Origin: Chara braunii
Taxonomy: Eukaryota > Streptophyta > Charophyceae > Charales > Characeae
Assembly (NCBI GenBank): GCA_003427395.1
Contig: BFEA01000005.1
Span: 792,302-815,880, forward strand
Direction: 5' to 3'
DNA: 23,579 nt
Position numbers and translations under genes: made by a program. The notes under the pieces are model-generated. The model searched no databases and was not told the origin of the DNA. It saw only the letters and a program-made list of their open reading frames with translations. Below are positions 8,953 to 19,268 of this stretch, piece by piece (position 1 is the stretch's first letter; each line of letters starts with the position of its first letter).

Positions 8953-8989
8953 TCCCAGAACCCTGTGCCAGAGGAGAAAATCAGAGACA

Positions 8990-9157
8990 ATGGCATCTTC
9001 GATCTTTGAATGCTCAGTACCAGGTTGTTGTCTCAGACAATTGGGGCTCTACATTCCGAATTTACTGGAGTATGGGCTCTGTGCTAGTACTTTCGACGTA
9101 TCAGACCTACTTATGTTATTTACCAGGATTTTTCTATTTATATATGGATCACAGTAG
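8990..9157 (+). CDS. short ORF (55 codons) with TATA box and plant-type start context
   Basis: The ATG has the context AGACAATGGCA, very close to the plant consensus AACAATGGC, and follows a TATA box at the right distance. The 55-residue product starts MASSIFECSV and contains CLRQLGLYIPNLLEYGL and FDVSDLLML, a pattern faintly like a SAM (sterile alpha motif) fold. It ends in a hydrophobic stretch before TAG at 9155. The hydrophobic tail may be intron read-through, in which case this is the first exon of a longer gene. It lies between two minus-strand ORFs and runs opposite to them. No family can be assigned with confidence. Confidence 0.35.
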   Translation: MASSIFECSVPGCCLRQLGLYIPNLLEYGLCASTFDVSDLLMLFTRIFLFIYGSQ

Positions 9158-9249
9158 CACAGTATATAGCCAGCGGTATACATCTATGTGGTTCAATAGA
9201 CTGTGTTAATCTTAGTCAAGAAAAGGCAATCTTGGAGTATCATATCAGC

Positions 9250-11961
9250 TCAGCAGGGGAGCAAAATAAGTAGTTCTAGCTGTTTGTGATACTTGAGATG
9301 CCGAATTGGTAGTCGGGGGCTGAGCTTGCGACAGACTCTCTTCCATGAATCTTCGGATGTCGCAGATTCTGCGCCGAGAGTTGTCTGGTCAATGGAAGTC
9401 CTGAGCAGAGAAGATTCGGCACTGCTGGCACCATAATTGTGTCTGAGTGCCTCAATTGCGGATGTGGGCCATATCGGTGTATCTGGCGATGGTGAGCTGA
9501 TAGTGATGAGGAGCTGTGGCCTTTCGCCATCGTTGATTTCGCTGCTGCTAACTTGGATGATCTCCGGATTTCTTTGTGTTGGAGGTTGCTCGGGTATGTT
9601 TACCCTACCGTGTGTCTGAGGCCATTGGTGGAACAGTTGTTCGGCTGGTGGCAACCATGTGTGTGCAGGATGAGGTGGCAGGTCAGTTTGGGTATGAGTA
9701 GATGTGCCAGTGATGGAGATACTGTGTATAGCGGCTGGTTGCCTGGGAGCAAGGGGTAGCTGGTGGGATGTGGACGCGTTCTGTCGCAGTGGCAGGGCGT
9801 GGAGGAAGTCGTGCATATCTGGCTGGCGGTAATCGCTTTGCGGCTGCGCATGCCTTGCACGCTTTTGCTTTTGCTTGTTATTCTGCAGCGGATGCAGCCT
9901 ACTAGACTTATTACCTCTACGGGTGTTGTGCCTTTGCGGGGTGGGAAGTGGGTTCATTGCGATGCTCGGTAATTGTTGTCTTCTCTGTGCCAGTTTGTTT
10001 GCTTCTGTGATGTGGTTAGGTGCCGGAGGGACGAGGGTGTTACTGTTACTGGTGGGTGTGAATATAGTGGTCATGTGACCAGGTGTACTGTAGATGTTTG
10101 TGCCGGTAGTTCTTTGGATGGAGAGGACGGAGGTCGTATGGTTAGCGTTAGGTGTTGTGGCAGCGGTGTTTCTTGCAGCGTGCTGTGCAGCGGCAAGGGT
10201 GAATGCGTTAACTTGCAGATGTGACAAGGTGGGGGCCTGGTTGGCCCATTGGTTGGGGGAAGTGAGGGTGGGGAGTGGTTGCGTGCCAGTTTGCAGAATG
10301 GGGTGGGGTGCGGAGTGGTGGTTATGTGTGGTAGTTGCAGCGGGTTGTTGTGTGCTGTGGTTGCTCTGTGGCATGTGTTCTGCGCCAGGTGTGCTGTGTT
10401 GTGGAGGGGTGTGTGATGGTGGGGTATTTGCAATGGGATGTTGCTGTGTGCCTGAAACAGGCTGTCGCAGCTTGTCAGGTGTTGAGGTGGGGGCAGTCGT
10501 GGGGGGCATGGAACCAGTTGTGGATGTGGGGGTCAGGTGTGCCGGTGTGTGGGTTGCAACCGAATTCGGAGTGGGAGACTGTGATTGCAGTGCTGAGGAT
10601 GCCAGCAGTGTGTGTGTTGCAGGGGAGCATGGGACGGGGGTGCCTAGTCGCGTTTGGCGGCATCTGCGCAACGAATTATCTTCGTAGTCAGCGGTACCGT
10701 TCCTTCTGGCAACTTTTGGTGTCAGGATACCTTCCGCGTTGGGGAGGAGAGCTGCAGTGAACTTGCGTATGAACGGCACGTCCTTGAAGTCTTCATAGTG
10801 GAGGATTTCCTCAGCAGTAATCATCTTATTCTGCGTGATGAGGTGCACAATCTTGATCATGTATTCTCTCATGAAGAGGAACATGATCTGAGCAAGGATC
10901 GACTTTCTCCATGAAGTGCGCGGCAGGGCCTGGAACTCGAGCATCCTGATCTTGTCTGAAGGAGCATGCGGGTCTAGCTTGTCAAGGTTACCGATGGCAT
11001 ACCAGAGCATGTGATCCAGCCATGTGAAGTTTACCTCACATCCGGTGCATGCACATTTGAGAAAGGGTCTCCCAGCATTCCACAATTTCTTGAGTTCCAA
11101 CAGATCTATTGGGAACCTGGGGATTCCTTTCTGGTGCAGCAGTGGCTTCGTCGGACATTTGCCTTTCTCCAGCTTGGAAATCGGCGGGAAGTCTGCGTCC
11201 AATCCAGCTTTTCCGGCAGGGAAGTGGATCGTGGCATTCCTGGCCGCAGTTCGCCAGTTTGCTATATCCGCACTGCTCAGGCCGGCAAGTGCCATGTAGG
11301 CATCGACACTGATTGGTGCGGTATAGTTAAACGTTTCCAACTTCCATAGTCGGTTATGTACACGTTGCACAACCTTTTCCGTCCACGTGCTTGAGGCAAG
11401 CAGTAGGAAAGGGTTTTTTTTGCCGAACTTGTGGCTAGTGTCTCTGGGCACCGTGGAGACGTCGAGGTGGGTACAGTCTTTTCTCATTGCTTCCTTCCTT
11501 TTGAAGTATTCTAGTTCTGCTTGCGTAAGCGAGATGCTGCTGATGTAGGTCTCTGTGAAGGTTTTTGTGCTCTCACTAGTTGAGATTTGTCCCGCGCTGT
11601 CCAGATGTGAGGTGTCGTATCCGTGGATGCCGAGGATGATCTTCTCAGCTTTGGCGACGATGAGGTTCAATTCTCGGTTCTCGATGGCCGCCCTCTTGCA
11701 GGCCTCTGTGATGTTGGAGGCAAACTCTTTGATCTTGTCGTCGAGTTCGAGGGGTCTGGTCTGCAACACGGCAACCATGGTGGCCCAGTCGCTAAAAGAG
11801 AGGTTCTCTATTAGGAATGGGGCCTGTACATTAGTCGCCTGATGCACGCGCAGTAGAACATCTGCAGGAATAGCCAGCATGGCTATCTGACAGTGCACGA
11901 TGGGTGGCTTGAGGGCAGAGAACGGTCTGATGGTAGCGACCAGTTCTGGATGCCAACCCAT
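9250..11961 (-). CDS. large unrecognised protein, about 903 residues; possible ORF1 of the adjacent retroelement
   Basis: This is the longest intact frame in the window, with no stop over 2.7 kb. I start it at the first ATG (11961, MGWHPELVATIRPF). The frame stays open to 12066 without an ATG, and CTGCCTGCTTTACCCAG ending at 12046 looks like a splice acceptor, so an upstream exon is possible. Residues 1-410 look globular and helical, with a CACTGC cluster near 303-308 followed by an aromatic helix. From about 440 to the end it is disordered and rich in Pro, Thr, Gln, His and Ser, with a basic, nuclear-localisation-like KQKQKRARH near 696-704. I do not recognise the family. It lies upstream of the broken reverse transcriptase on the same strand, with about 690 bp between, as an ORF1 would. 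A host gene is the alternative. Confidence 0.7.
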   Translation of the reverse strand: MGWHPELVATIRPFSALKPPIVHCQIAMLAIPADVLLRVHQATNVQAPFLIENLSFSDWATMVAVLQTRPLELDDKIKEFASNITEACKRAAIENRELNLIVAKAEKIILGIHGYDTSHLDSAGQISTSESTKTFTETYISSISLTQAELEYFKRKEAMRKDCTHLDVSTVPRDTSHKFGKKNPFLLLASSTWTEKVVQRVHNRLWKLETFNYTAPISVDAYMALAGLSSADIANWRTAARNATIHFPAGKAGLDADFPPISKLEKGKCPTKPLLHQKGIPRFPIDLLELKKLWNAGRPFLKCACTGCEVNFTWLDHMLWYAIGNLDKLDPHAPSDKIRMLEFQALPRTSWRKSILAQIMFLFMREYMIKIVHLITQNKMITAEEILHYEDFKDVPFIRKFTAALLPNAEGILTPKVARRNGTADYEDNSLRRCRQTRLGTPVPCSPATHTLLASSALQSQSPTPNSVATHTPAHLTPTSTTGSMPPTTAPTSTPDKLRQPVSGTQQHPIANTPPSHTPPQHSTPGAEHMPQSNHSTQQPAATTTHNHHSAPHPILQTGTQPLPTLTSPNQWANQAPTLSHLQVNAFTLAAAQHAARNTAATTPNANHTTSVLSIQRTTGTNIYSTPGHMTTIFTPTSNSNTLVPPAPNHITEANKLAQRRQQLPSIAMNPLPTPQRHNTRRGNKSSRLHPLQNNKQKQKRARHAQPQSDYRQPDMHDFLHALPLRQNASTSHQLPLAPRQPAAIHSISITGTSTHTQTDLPPHPAHTWLPPAEQLFHQWPQTHGRVNIPEQPPTQRNPEIIQVSSSEINDGERPQLLITISSPSPDTPIWPTSAIEALRHNYGASSAESSLLRTSIDQTTLGAESATSEDSWKRVCRKLSPRLPIRHLKYHKQLELLILLPC

Positions 11962-12003
11962 TAGGATACTGTCTTGATCCTGCACAATTTTACATGCGCG
12001 CAA

Positions 12004-12745
12004 GGGATTAGTGTTTTGCAGAATTCCAATCCTATTTATGGCAAGCTGGGTAAAGCAGGCAGTTCAGCATAAAAAATGTCGTTTATTATTAACGGGTACT
12101 TAGGTTGATTTTTGTTGCCAATCTGCCTAAAAAGTGCTTTAGATGGCGAAGGTCTGTATTATGCGTATGATCTTGTGGTAGGGTATAGGGTTGGGTAGCG
12201 CATGTGGAAGAGTCAAATAGAGGGGTGCATCGGTTGTCAGTATCGGTTATGGGTATCCGTTAGGTTCGTTGCTTTGGTTTGTGGAACCGTATTGATATCC
12301 TTTATATGGCAGCGAGAGTGCGGGGGCTCTAGTTATGTATTATGGAGGGTTAAGGAGAGCTTGGTATTTTGTTTTGATATTTAGTTTTAAATTTTGCAAT
12401 TATATATATATATATATTATTTTTATATATTTAAAAAAAAGTTAATTATTATTTTTATTAAAAAGAATTTAATTTTTAATTTTAATTTTTTTATTTTTAA
12501 CTTTATATTTTTAAATAGTGATGGAAAATATATTTTTTTTTTTAACTTAATACGTGGAACTTTTTTTGTATCACAAGCATGGTAGGTGCGGTTGCGAGAG
12601 CGTACAGAGTAGCTATATGTTTGTGGGGTCTTTCATTTAAGAGGGGAGTATGTGGGGTGTATCATTTGTCGTTACGTACCATTGGTTTGTGGAATTTTTA
12701 TAGCAGATCGAGGTTGTATGAGTGTGGGTTTTCATCGTAGCAGAG
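12004..12745. other. non-coding stretch between divergent ORFs
   Basis: The first 60 bp may be the start of the large minus-strand ORF or its acceptor region. About 12385-12560 is extremely AT-rich with a (TA)n run near 12402. The rest is GT-rich on the plus strand. No protein motif is seen. Confidence 0.5.
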
Positions 12746-12755
12746 TATAAAAAGG
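12746..12755 (+). promoter_or_regulatory. TATA box
   Basis: TATAAAAAGG in a GC-containing flank is a near-perfect plant TATA box pointing right. Transcription would start near 12778. The only sizeable downstream frame is at 13313-13684, more than 500 bp away, so a leader intron or an unrecognised first exon would be needed. Confidence 0.4.
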
Positions 12756-13312
12756 CGTAGGTGTTGGAAGCAAGGCGTGCTGTGACAGGTTATCATTGCG
12801 GCATAGTGGGCGAGAGCTACAGAGTGAGCAACTGCCACTGCGTAATCTAGACTTTTGAGAGCGGGGTTGGTTCGAAGTAAGCATCTTTGGTTGCTGACGT
12901 GGAGGGGAGAGATCGGAATCGGGGGGTGAGAAGGATGTGGATCATGTAAGCTATAGCGGTGGGTGGTGGGTTTGTGGTTTGGGTAAGCTTCCGTTTACAG
13001 GGTTCGGGGAGGGCAAGAGGCGTGAGGGAGGGGCAGCGAGCGTGTGACCATAGGCATAGTATCCAGAGATCGGTTGTATGCGTGATAGCGGAGGAAGTGC
13101 ATGCATTTGGCTAGAGGTGGATGATTGGATACGATCGTGAGCATTCTTGAGAGGGGGTGTAGTGGTGAGGAGGCGGAGGGGAGGAGCGACAGAGAGGTTG
13201 TGTCTACGAGCGGATGCGAGGGGAGGAGGGGGGCTGGTATTTTTTGCGAATTATAGCAACGGTGGTAGTTTGTCGCGGTCAGGTGGCGGGCTGTACGATT
13301 GTGGTGTACGAG

Positions 13313-13684
13313 ATGTCAGAGCATCGTGATTATCGTCCGGATCGTGATTTTGGCTTTGTGGCGGCCGTCAATCGTCATGGTTATCGCCAGTATGAGGTGG
13401 ATGCGAATGGGCAGTTGGTGTTGCGTATAGAGCTGAGTCTGGGCTATGTAGGTGAAGATTTACGGGATGGAACAGTTTTTGTGACAAAGTTACATGACGA
13501 TGTGCCGAACAGTTATCGTGGTAGGAGGGAAGACATTATCGAGCGAATAGTTCGTTTACTTTTGCCAGTCATAGCTTCAGAGCATGATGGTCGCATGACG
13601 GGGATTGCGGAATGGAAAGCGATACTGGATGCGCCTTTGGTCGGACGTCCCTATCTCCATGGGGAATTACGCGTGGACATGTAG
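13313..13684 (+). CDS. hypothetical protein, 123 residues
   Basis: The frame is open from 13214. I prefer the ATG at 13313 (MSEHRDYRPDRDFGF) because the preceding 33 residues translate a G-rich repeat-like stretch. The product has a natural soluble-protein composition: charged and mixed, with alternating hydrophobics, for example QLVLRIELSLGYVGEDL and IIERIVRLLLPVIA. This differs from the low-complexity frames around it. It ends at HGELRVDM followed by TAG. No homologous family comes to mind. It could be an exon of a gene driven from the TATA box at 12746, or a decayed fragment of an element. Confidence 0.35.
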   Translation: MSEHRDYRPDRDFGFVAAVNRHGYRQYEVDANGQLVLRIELSLGYVGEDLRDGTVFVTKLHDDVPNSYRGRREDIIERIVRLLLPVIASEHDGRMTGIAEWKAILDAPLVGRPYLHGELRVDM

Positions 13685-15130
13685 TTGGGCAGGATTACCA
13701 GGGCAACTTTTAGTTGTGCGTGAAATTAGCAAGCCCATCATTTTATACAGGGTTACCTTTAGCCGGATGTGTGGTTTCAGTTTCCTGCCTGTATAAAGAG
13801 CGGTGTATTGCGAAGATGAGGGTCATCTATGCTTGTTTGAAGCCGAACATGGAAATCTTTTGTTTACGTTTTTGTTTTTTCTCAGAAATTGTGTCTGTTT
13901 TTGTTTTATTTTATCCATAAGAAATAATATTTCTATTCCTTTATTTTTTTTATTTTTTTATTATTTTTTTTAAATTTATTATTTATTATTATTATTATTT
14001 TTATTTTTATTTTTTAAATATATATATATGATTTTTTAATATATATTATTTTGGAACAACTTAGAAAGATTGTATTTATGTGTTGTTTTGATTTAATAGG
14101 AAGAGATAATGTTTTTCTAAGAAAGTTTGGTGCACCACGGATTAATTGAGCTGCATATGTGTGTACGTGAACCTGGGATGATATATGTATCCGTATGGCT
14201 TATTGGTTTCAGACGGTTATTTAGTGAGCAGTGTGACATGGTGTTAAAATTTTGGGGCGTATTCTAATTATCTATATCCGTATTTACAGAAATTTCGGTG
14301 GGGGATTAAAATAGACAGGTTTATAAGCAGGGAGCATATATAGCTATGGGTGGGTCGGGATCGTGCCATTGTTTAGTTAATATCAATTTGTGTGACTACA
14401 TTTTGGTATTATTTTCCAGTTTCGCAAGGCTTAATCCTTGGGAGGTCGAACACATGGGGAAACAAATTAATTAATCATGTCAGTCGATAATATATGAAAG
14501 ATTCGTTGTCTGTAGTGGGCAAAGGCGAGCGTAGTAATCACAATTATGTGTGAATTTTAGGTTGCGTCATATTAGTTTGTGCTACAAATATTTGATACGT
14601 TCTTAGATTTTTAATTGTCTTTTATATGAATGTGTTCGTTGTGGTTTAATCTACGACCTTTATCTTCGGGGATTTTTCGTACATAAGGAGACGTCATGTT
14701 CGATCAACAATTTACATGCGTAGTTCGTCACTGGTAGTAATTCTGATAGTTTTAGTATACATTTTGTCATTTAAATTTTAGGAACAAAAAATTGCGGTCC
14801 AAGGTCTAGTTTAACAATTATGACCCCCTTTTTTAAATATATATATATATATTAAAAGGAAACAGAAAGCAAGAAACAGAAACCTCTATTTTGTCACATT
14901 GCGATTTTTCATTTGAACAATATTGCATATCTAGTGGGGGGACTACGTATTCACTATGACTTGTTAGAATGGGTTCGAAGCAGGATTGGAAAGGAAGAGA
15001 GTTCGCAGACACGGATGTGTATTCATAGTGTGGGGATTCACGTCTCGCAACATCCTTCAGTTTTTATATCAGTGAAGGAAATTATTGAGGAAGAGCAGTC
15101 ATGTTCTTACAGCCAGGTTACGTGAGTTAG
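13685..15130. other. stretch without a recognisable gene
   Basis: An AT-rich low-complexity block covers 13920-14050 and a (TA)n run lies near 14838-14853. The rest is moderately AT-rich, GT-biased on the plus strand, with only short frames that have no motif. The strings around 14500 (TTGTCTGTAGTGGGCAAAGG) resemble the ends of the duplicated units at 15131-16450 and may be a still older copy. Confidence 0.5.
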
Positions 15131-16450
15131 GTATGTATATCAATCATTTGTGTCTGTGTTTGTTTCGTTCGCATCTTTATATCAGGCAAGATGCAAATCG
15201 TGGTTATGTTTTTATGGTTGTTGTTCTTATCTACGGAGATAAAAAAATAGGGAAGAAAACACAGAAAAAAATAGGATAAGGAGGCAAAAGAATAGTAGAA
15301 GTGATCCCAGATGAGTGGGGGATTATTTTTGGCAACCAAGAAGGTAAACAAGGTAATTTTGAACAAGGGACAGAACCATGCATCATATAGTCGGAATTTA
15401 GAATAGGCACATAGCCGACTATGGGTGTATCACAGGGGAAGAAAAGAACAACGCCTCGTGCTGCGTATTTAATTCTCATAGGTGAGCAAGGATATTAGGG
15501 ACCTGGTCGATTATACAACACCGTTTGAGCGTGGTGCTGCATAATAGGATTCATATGGAAGGTCATGTGGTATGCCATCCACGGATTTCTATCTGAGAAT
15601 TACGGAAGGCGCAAGCGTCGACAATGTTTTAGCGGTAAGGTAGACCTATTGCATGAAGAAGCGGTAGATCTGCTTTTCAGGATACACGTTTGATCATTGT
15701 CTGTGATGACGGTATTGGCAAAGTGCAAGGTATATTCATCAATCATTTATCAGGTTGGATGCAGGTCGTAGCCATGTTTTTGTGGCAGATGTTTTCGCCT
15801 TCAAAGAATAGCAAAACAAACGCGGAAGTCAGCGCCAGAAAAATAGCAGTAATCCAAGATGAGAGAGGACACACCATATACCCAGGGTAAATTGAGCAAA
15901 GTAAGGGGTGGAACCGCACGTCATATAGTAGGAGTTTTAGGATAAGCTATGGGCGTATCATCACGGGAATTATATAAAGAGTACCGTATAGAGCTGAGTT
16001 GATTAGTTATACCACAGTGTATCCCCTTAACATACCGAGTCCTCATATGCGAACAGGGGTAATAGACGCCTGATAGTTTACACAACATCATTGGGATTCG
16101 CAATGCATAATTAGTTTCGTATGAAAGGTCATTTGATTTGCCCTTCCACGGGGTTTTCCATATAGGGGGTGGCTTGTGGTATTATTAGAAGTTTTGTACA
16201 ATCGTGAGGAGGATTTGTGGTTCGGGCTGTTTTAGGCCTTTATCGTGGTACTAAGTTGCGGTCACTAATTGGTAATATTTATAGATGTATCGGAAGCAAT
16301 GTTAGTATTTGGGAAAGCCCAAGAGTCGAGCACGTATTGGTGAAGGGATAAAATCAACATATGAAGACACCAGTGCTTAAAGGTAGATCCACTTCTCAGG
16401 ATTTTACGTCTGACTATTGTCTGTGACAGTGGTATTGGCAAGATTGGTCT
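15131..16450 (+). repeat. ancient tandem duplication, units of about 600 and 720 bp
   Basis: Unit A (15131-15730) and unit B (15731-16450) align in order through several anchors. ATCAATCATTT opens both. ATATCAGGCAAGATGCA matches TATCAGGTTGGATGCA. AGAACCATGCATCATATAG matches GGAACCGCACGTCATATAG. ATATGGAAGGTCATGTGGT matches GTATGAAAGGTCATTTGAT. ATTGTCTGTGATGACGGTAT matches ATTGTCTGTGACAGTGGTAT, closing both. Identity is low and scattered with indels, including about 35 bp more in A and about 100 bp more in B. No coding frame is conserved across both. Confidence 0.75.
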
Positions 16451-17865
16451 GCGCATAATCAGGTGTCTGTGGTATTACGTGGTGAAATGAGCATGGTTTT
16501 TATGTAAGTGTTTTTTTGGGGGGTGTATATGTGAGCCAGATATAGTGACATGAGTAGTTTTCCGTCCAGTAGGCACCCATCCTAAAAACAGTCGCGTTTA
16601 ACGAAGTGTGTATTCTCATCGGGGCCATTTTAGCATGAGAAACCAAACTAATGATAGCACGAAGTTTTTTTAGTAAAAAATCATAGTAGCGTATTGACAG
16701 TAAATGACAGCATGACACACGGTATGGTTCATGTTACCGTATTGGGGATACGTACGTAAGTACTTCTACAGTGTTAAGGGGGGCATAGGTTATTATCTAG
16801 CATGGGTCTGCGGGTACGTAGGGAGAGAAGATAAACATGCGTTCAAAAGAAATATTAATAACGTGTAATATATGACCGTTCTAGTATTGATCTATGCATG
16901 TTTGTAAGCATCCTAGCTGGTGTAGTGCCCGAGAATACGTATTTCTCCGTGCTATAGTATCAACATGAGTACAGTTATCAAAACATTAATGGTTGCGGTT
17001 CCGGAGAGTGACAAATGGCTCACACGGATCTTCTAGAAGAGGTAAGGGTTTTGGTTCGAAGAGATTTGTGTATCGACCACCTAGCTCTTGTTCTATGGTT
17101 TTTCTAACTGGTCCATGCACCGCTGTAATGGGAAACTTGCGACATTGTAATTAATCAGCGGTTTTATGCGATGATATTTTTGTGTTAGGTGTTAGGCGGG
17201 GGAGTACGAAGTGAATATTTTTGTCGTAGCTGATAGTATTGGCGGGGGCCAGCTAAAATTATGAGTATATTATGACGCGATAGCAGGGCGGTAACTAATG
17301 TGTATTGTATGCGCGGGCAAAGGCAGGAATTGAGATGATCGTTTATGAGTCGGTAGTAGGAGTTCTTCCGAAAGGCCGGGGTTTTTCATAATGTATGGTA
17401 GGGATAGGAGTATGTTGTTATGGGGAGGAAACGGGTTAGGGATTTGCTGAGGGATGGAGATAGTACGAGTATATCTGATTACTACAGGTAGCTTTATGTG
17501 GGGCGGCGTTATTATAGCGTGAGGAGTATTTCACGTGGTGTGGGTGTTGTTCGGGGGTTGATGGGTGAGAGTGTTCACTAGCGGCTTAGTAGCATAGGTT
17601 TTTTGAGAGTGAGTGTGTGTAATAGTGTTGTAAGCATAGGTCGGTAGCGTATAAATCAATCATATCGAGATGGGGAAGTCGGTGGGAATCAAAAAGACGA
17701 TGCTTAGTGTATCATAGGTGTAGCGGCGACAGCTAAGGCGACGTACTCATGCAGATCCACGTTTAGATACGCAAAGCATAGCAGTATTTGTATTTGGGAG
17801 TTTGAAGGAGAGCACGAAGGTTGTGTGCATATCAGCTATGGGAGGATAAGGAAGGGGGGAGGGAG
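16451..17865. other. stretch without a recognisable gene
   Basis: GT-rich on the plus strand, with no long frame, protein motif or clear repeat. Near 17750-17820, strings such as GCAGATCCACG and GTATTTGTATTTGGGAG weakly echo unit B of the preceding duplication, so it may be a further degraded unit. Confidence 0.45.
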
Positions 17866-17903
17866 CTGTCTCTTATACACATCTAGATGTGTATAAGAGA
17901 CAG
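17866..17903. other. Tn5/Nextera mate-pair junction sequence (library artefact)
   Basis: CTGTCTCTTATACACATCT is followed immediately by its reverse complement. This 38-bp palindrome is the circularised junction of two Tn5 mosaic ends used in Nextera mate-pair libraries. It does not belong to the genome. In frame it produces the well-known contaminant peptides VSYTHLDVYKRQ and MCIRDR. Confidence 0.97.
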
Positions 17904-17920
17904 GTGTGTGTGTGTGTGTG

Positions 17921-18009
<89 letters not shown>

Positions 18010-18018
18010 AGGGTGTGT
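17904..18018 (+). repeat. (GT)n microsatellite
   Basis: A GT dinucleotide run with a few interruptions directly abuts the first adapter junction. Its true length and position are doubtful because the assembler probably bridged here through the repeat. Confidence 0.85.
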
Positions 18019-18415
18019 GTAAAACACGACCATCCCATTAAAAATGGGACACTAAGACCATGTTGTTTTCGCCCAATGTTAGGTAGGGGGATGGGTATAG
18101 TTAGGTACGGGATGCATCAAGGCATAGATTAGGTAAGGAGCAGGTTAGCAGCTGTCTCTTATACACATCTAGATGTGTATAAGAGACAGGTGATGATGTT
18201 GACTTTGGCCTAGCGAGATGGGGATTCGACCCCATGCTTGGTGACTGGATCAATGATCCGGGAGTGTGTGTGGAGGGTGTGTGTAAAACACGACCATCCC
18301 ATTAAAAATGGGACACTAAGACCATGTTGTTTTCGCCCAATGTTAGGTAGGGGGATGGGTATAGTTAGGTACGGGATGCATCAAGGCATAGATTAGGTAA
18401 GGAGCAGGTTAGCAG
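18000..18415 (+). repeat. exact 152-bp direct duplication flanking an adapter
   Basis: 18000-18151 and 18264-18415 are identical base for base (offset 264). The first copy ends exactly where the second adapter begins. Exact identity next to library adapters points to an assembly duplication of a single genomic segment, not a biological repeat. Confidence 0.9.
18152..18189. other. second Tn5/Nextera mate-pair junction sequence (library artefact)
   Basis: The same 38-bp palindrome as at 17866, again joining unrelated flanks. Together the two junctions show that untrimmed mate-pair reads were built into the contig between about 17.86 and 18.26 kb. Confidence 0.97.
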
Positions 18416-18925
18416 TGTTAGAGTTAGAAGGTTAGCAGGGGTTAGGAATAGGTAGAACCCAACCATAGGGGGGGTGCACGCCCTAAAGTGCGCTTTTCGC
18501 CGCATAGCACCCATAACAGCTCACCAGAGGGATTAGCTTAGTATCGGTTCCGGTTAGCATAGGGGGTGGGTGGAGGGTGTAGGGTATAGGGTAATGCAAC
18601 ATGGGGTTTCTTTAGGGGGGAGGGCATTAGGGGTCCATACCTGAGAGGTCATGGTTGGAGTCGCTGGAGAGTCGTCCGCCGCCATAGCTCGTAACGAGGT
18701 CGTGCAGCGTGGTGGTCAGGTAGCTTGCCCTCAAGCTCAGCGGACCGGACACTGTACGCGTGTCACACCAAACCCAGACACGGGCTCAACTGTAAGGTTG
18801 CATTCCCCGAAGAGATCAACAGAAGAGGAGGAGGGGCGCAGTGAGAGAGCTTGGCAGCAGGATTTGCGCGAGCGTAGTACTGCGTATGCTTGCCAATAGT
18901 AGTAATCATACCCGTCTTTGAGGGC
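18416..18925. other. stretch without a recognisable gene
   Basis: The part to about 18640 contains TTAGGG/GGTTAG-like G-rich strings but no ordered telomere array. A frame at 18651-18899 (82 codons) has no recognisable motif and poor support. Confidence 0.45.
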
Positions 18926-18983
18926 AGCTGTTGTGTGGGGTTAGCAAGCCGAGTAGCTGTTGTGTGGGGTTAGCAAGCCGAGT
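18926..18983 (+). repeat. 29-bp direct tandem repeat, two copies
   Basis: The unit, beginning AGCTGTTGTG and ending AGCCGAGT, occupies 18926-18954 and 18955-18983 without differences. Confidence 0.9.
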
Positions 18984-19268
18984 ATATATACTGTAATACA
19001 TCGAATGGAGATGGAGTAGTATGAAACAAGAGTGGCTTCATTTTGGCGAGGATGGGGTGGAGTCTTTCGTGGTTGGGGGGAAGAGAAATTTGATGCATAC
19101 CTGGAGATGTTCTCTGTGGGGCGGGGGAGAAGGGGTATGGTTGTACCGTTTGTATAGTCCCAGCTTCCGTCATAGATGCGAGCATGTTTGTTCGAGCACA
19201 TGCGGGGTTGGAGGGGTTCTGCCAGGGGTGAGGGTTGTGTTCACGCTATCGTAGCTTTGTCGGGTTGC

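Noticed and set aside
17836-18132. ORFs containing VSYTHLDVYKRQ or MCIRDR
   Set aside because: These peptides are translations of the Nextera junction sequence plus (GT)n; they are contaminants.
18205-18240. tRNA-like T-arm (TGGGG ATTCGAC-type stem-loop)
   Set aside because: No acceptor stem, D-arm or anticodon arm can be placed around it, and it lies inside the misassembled region.
18440-18620. Interstitial telomere repeat
   Set aside because: GGTTAG/TTAGGG-like strings are scattered and not in tandem register.
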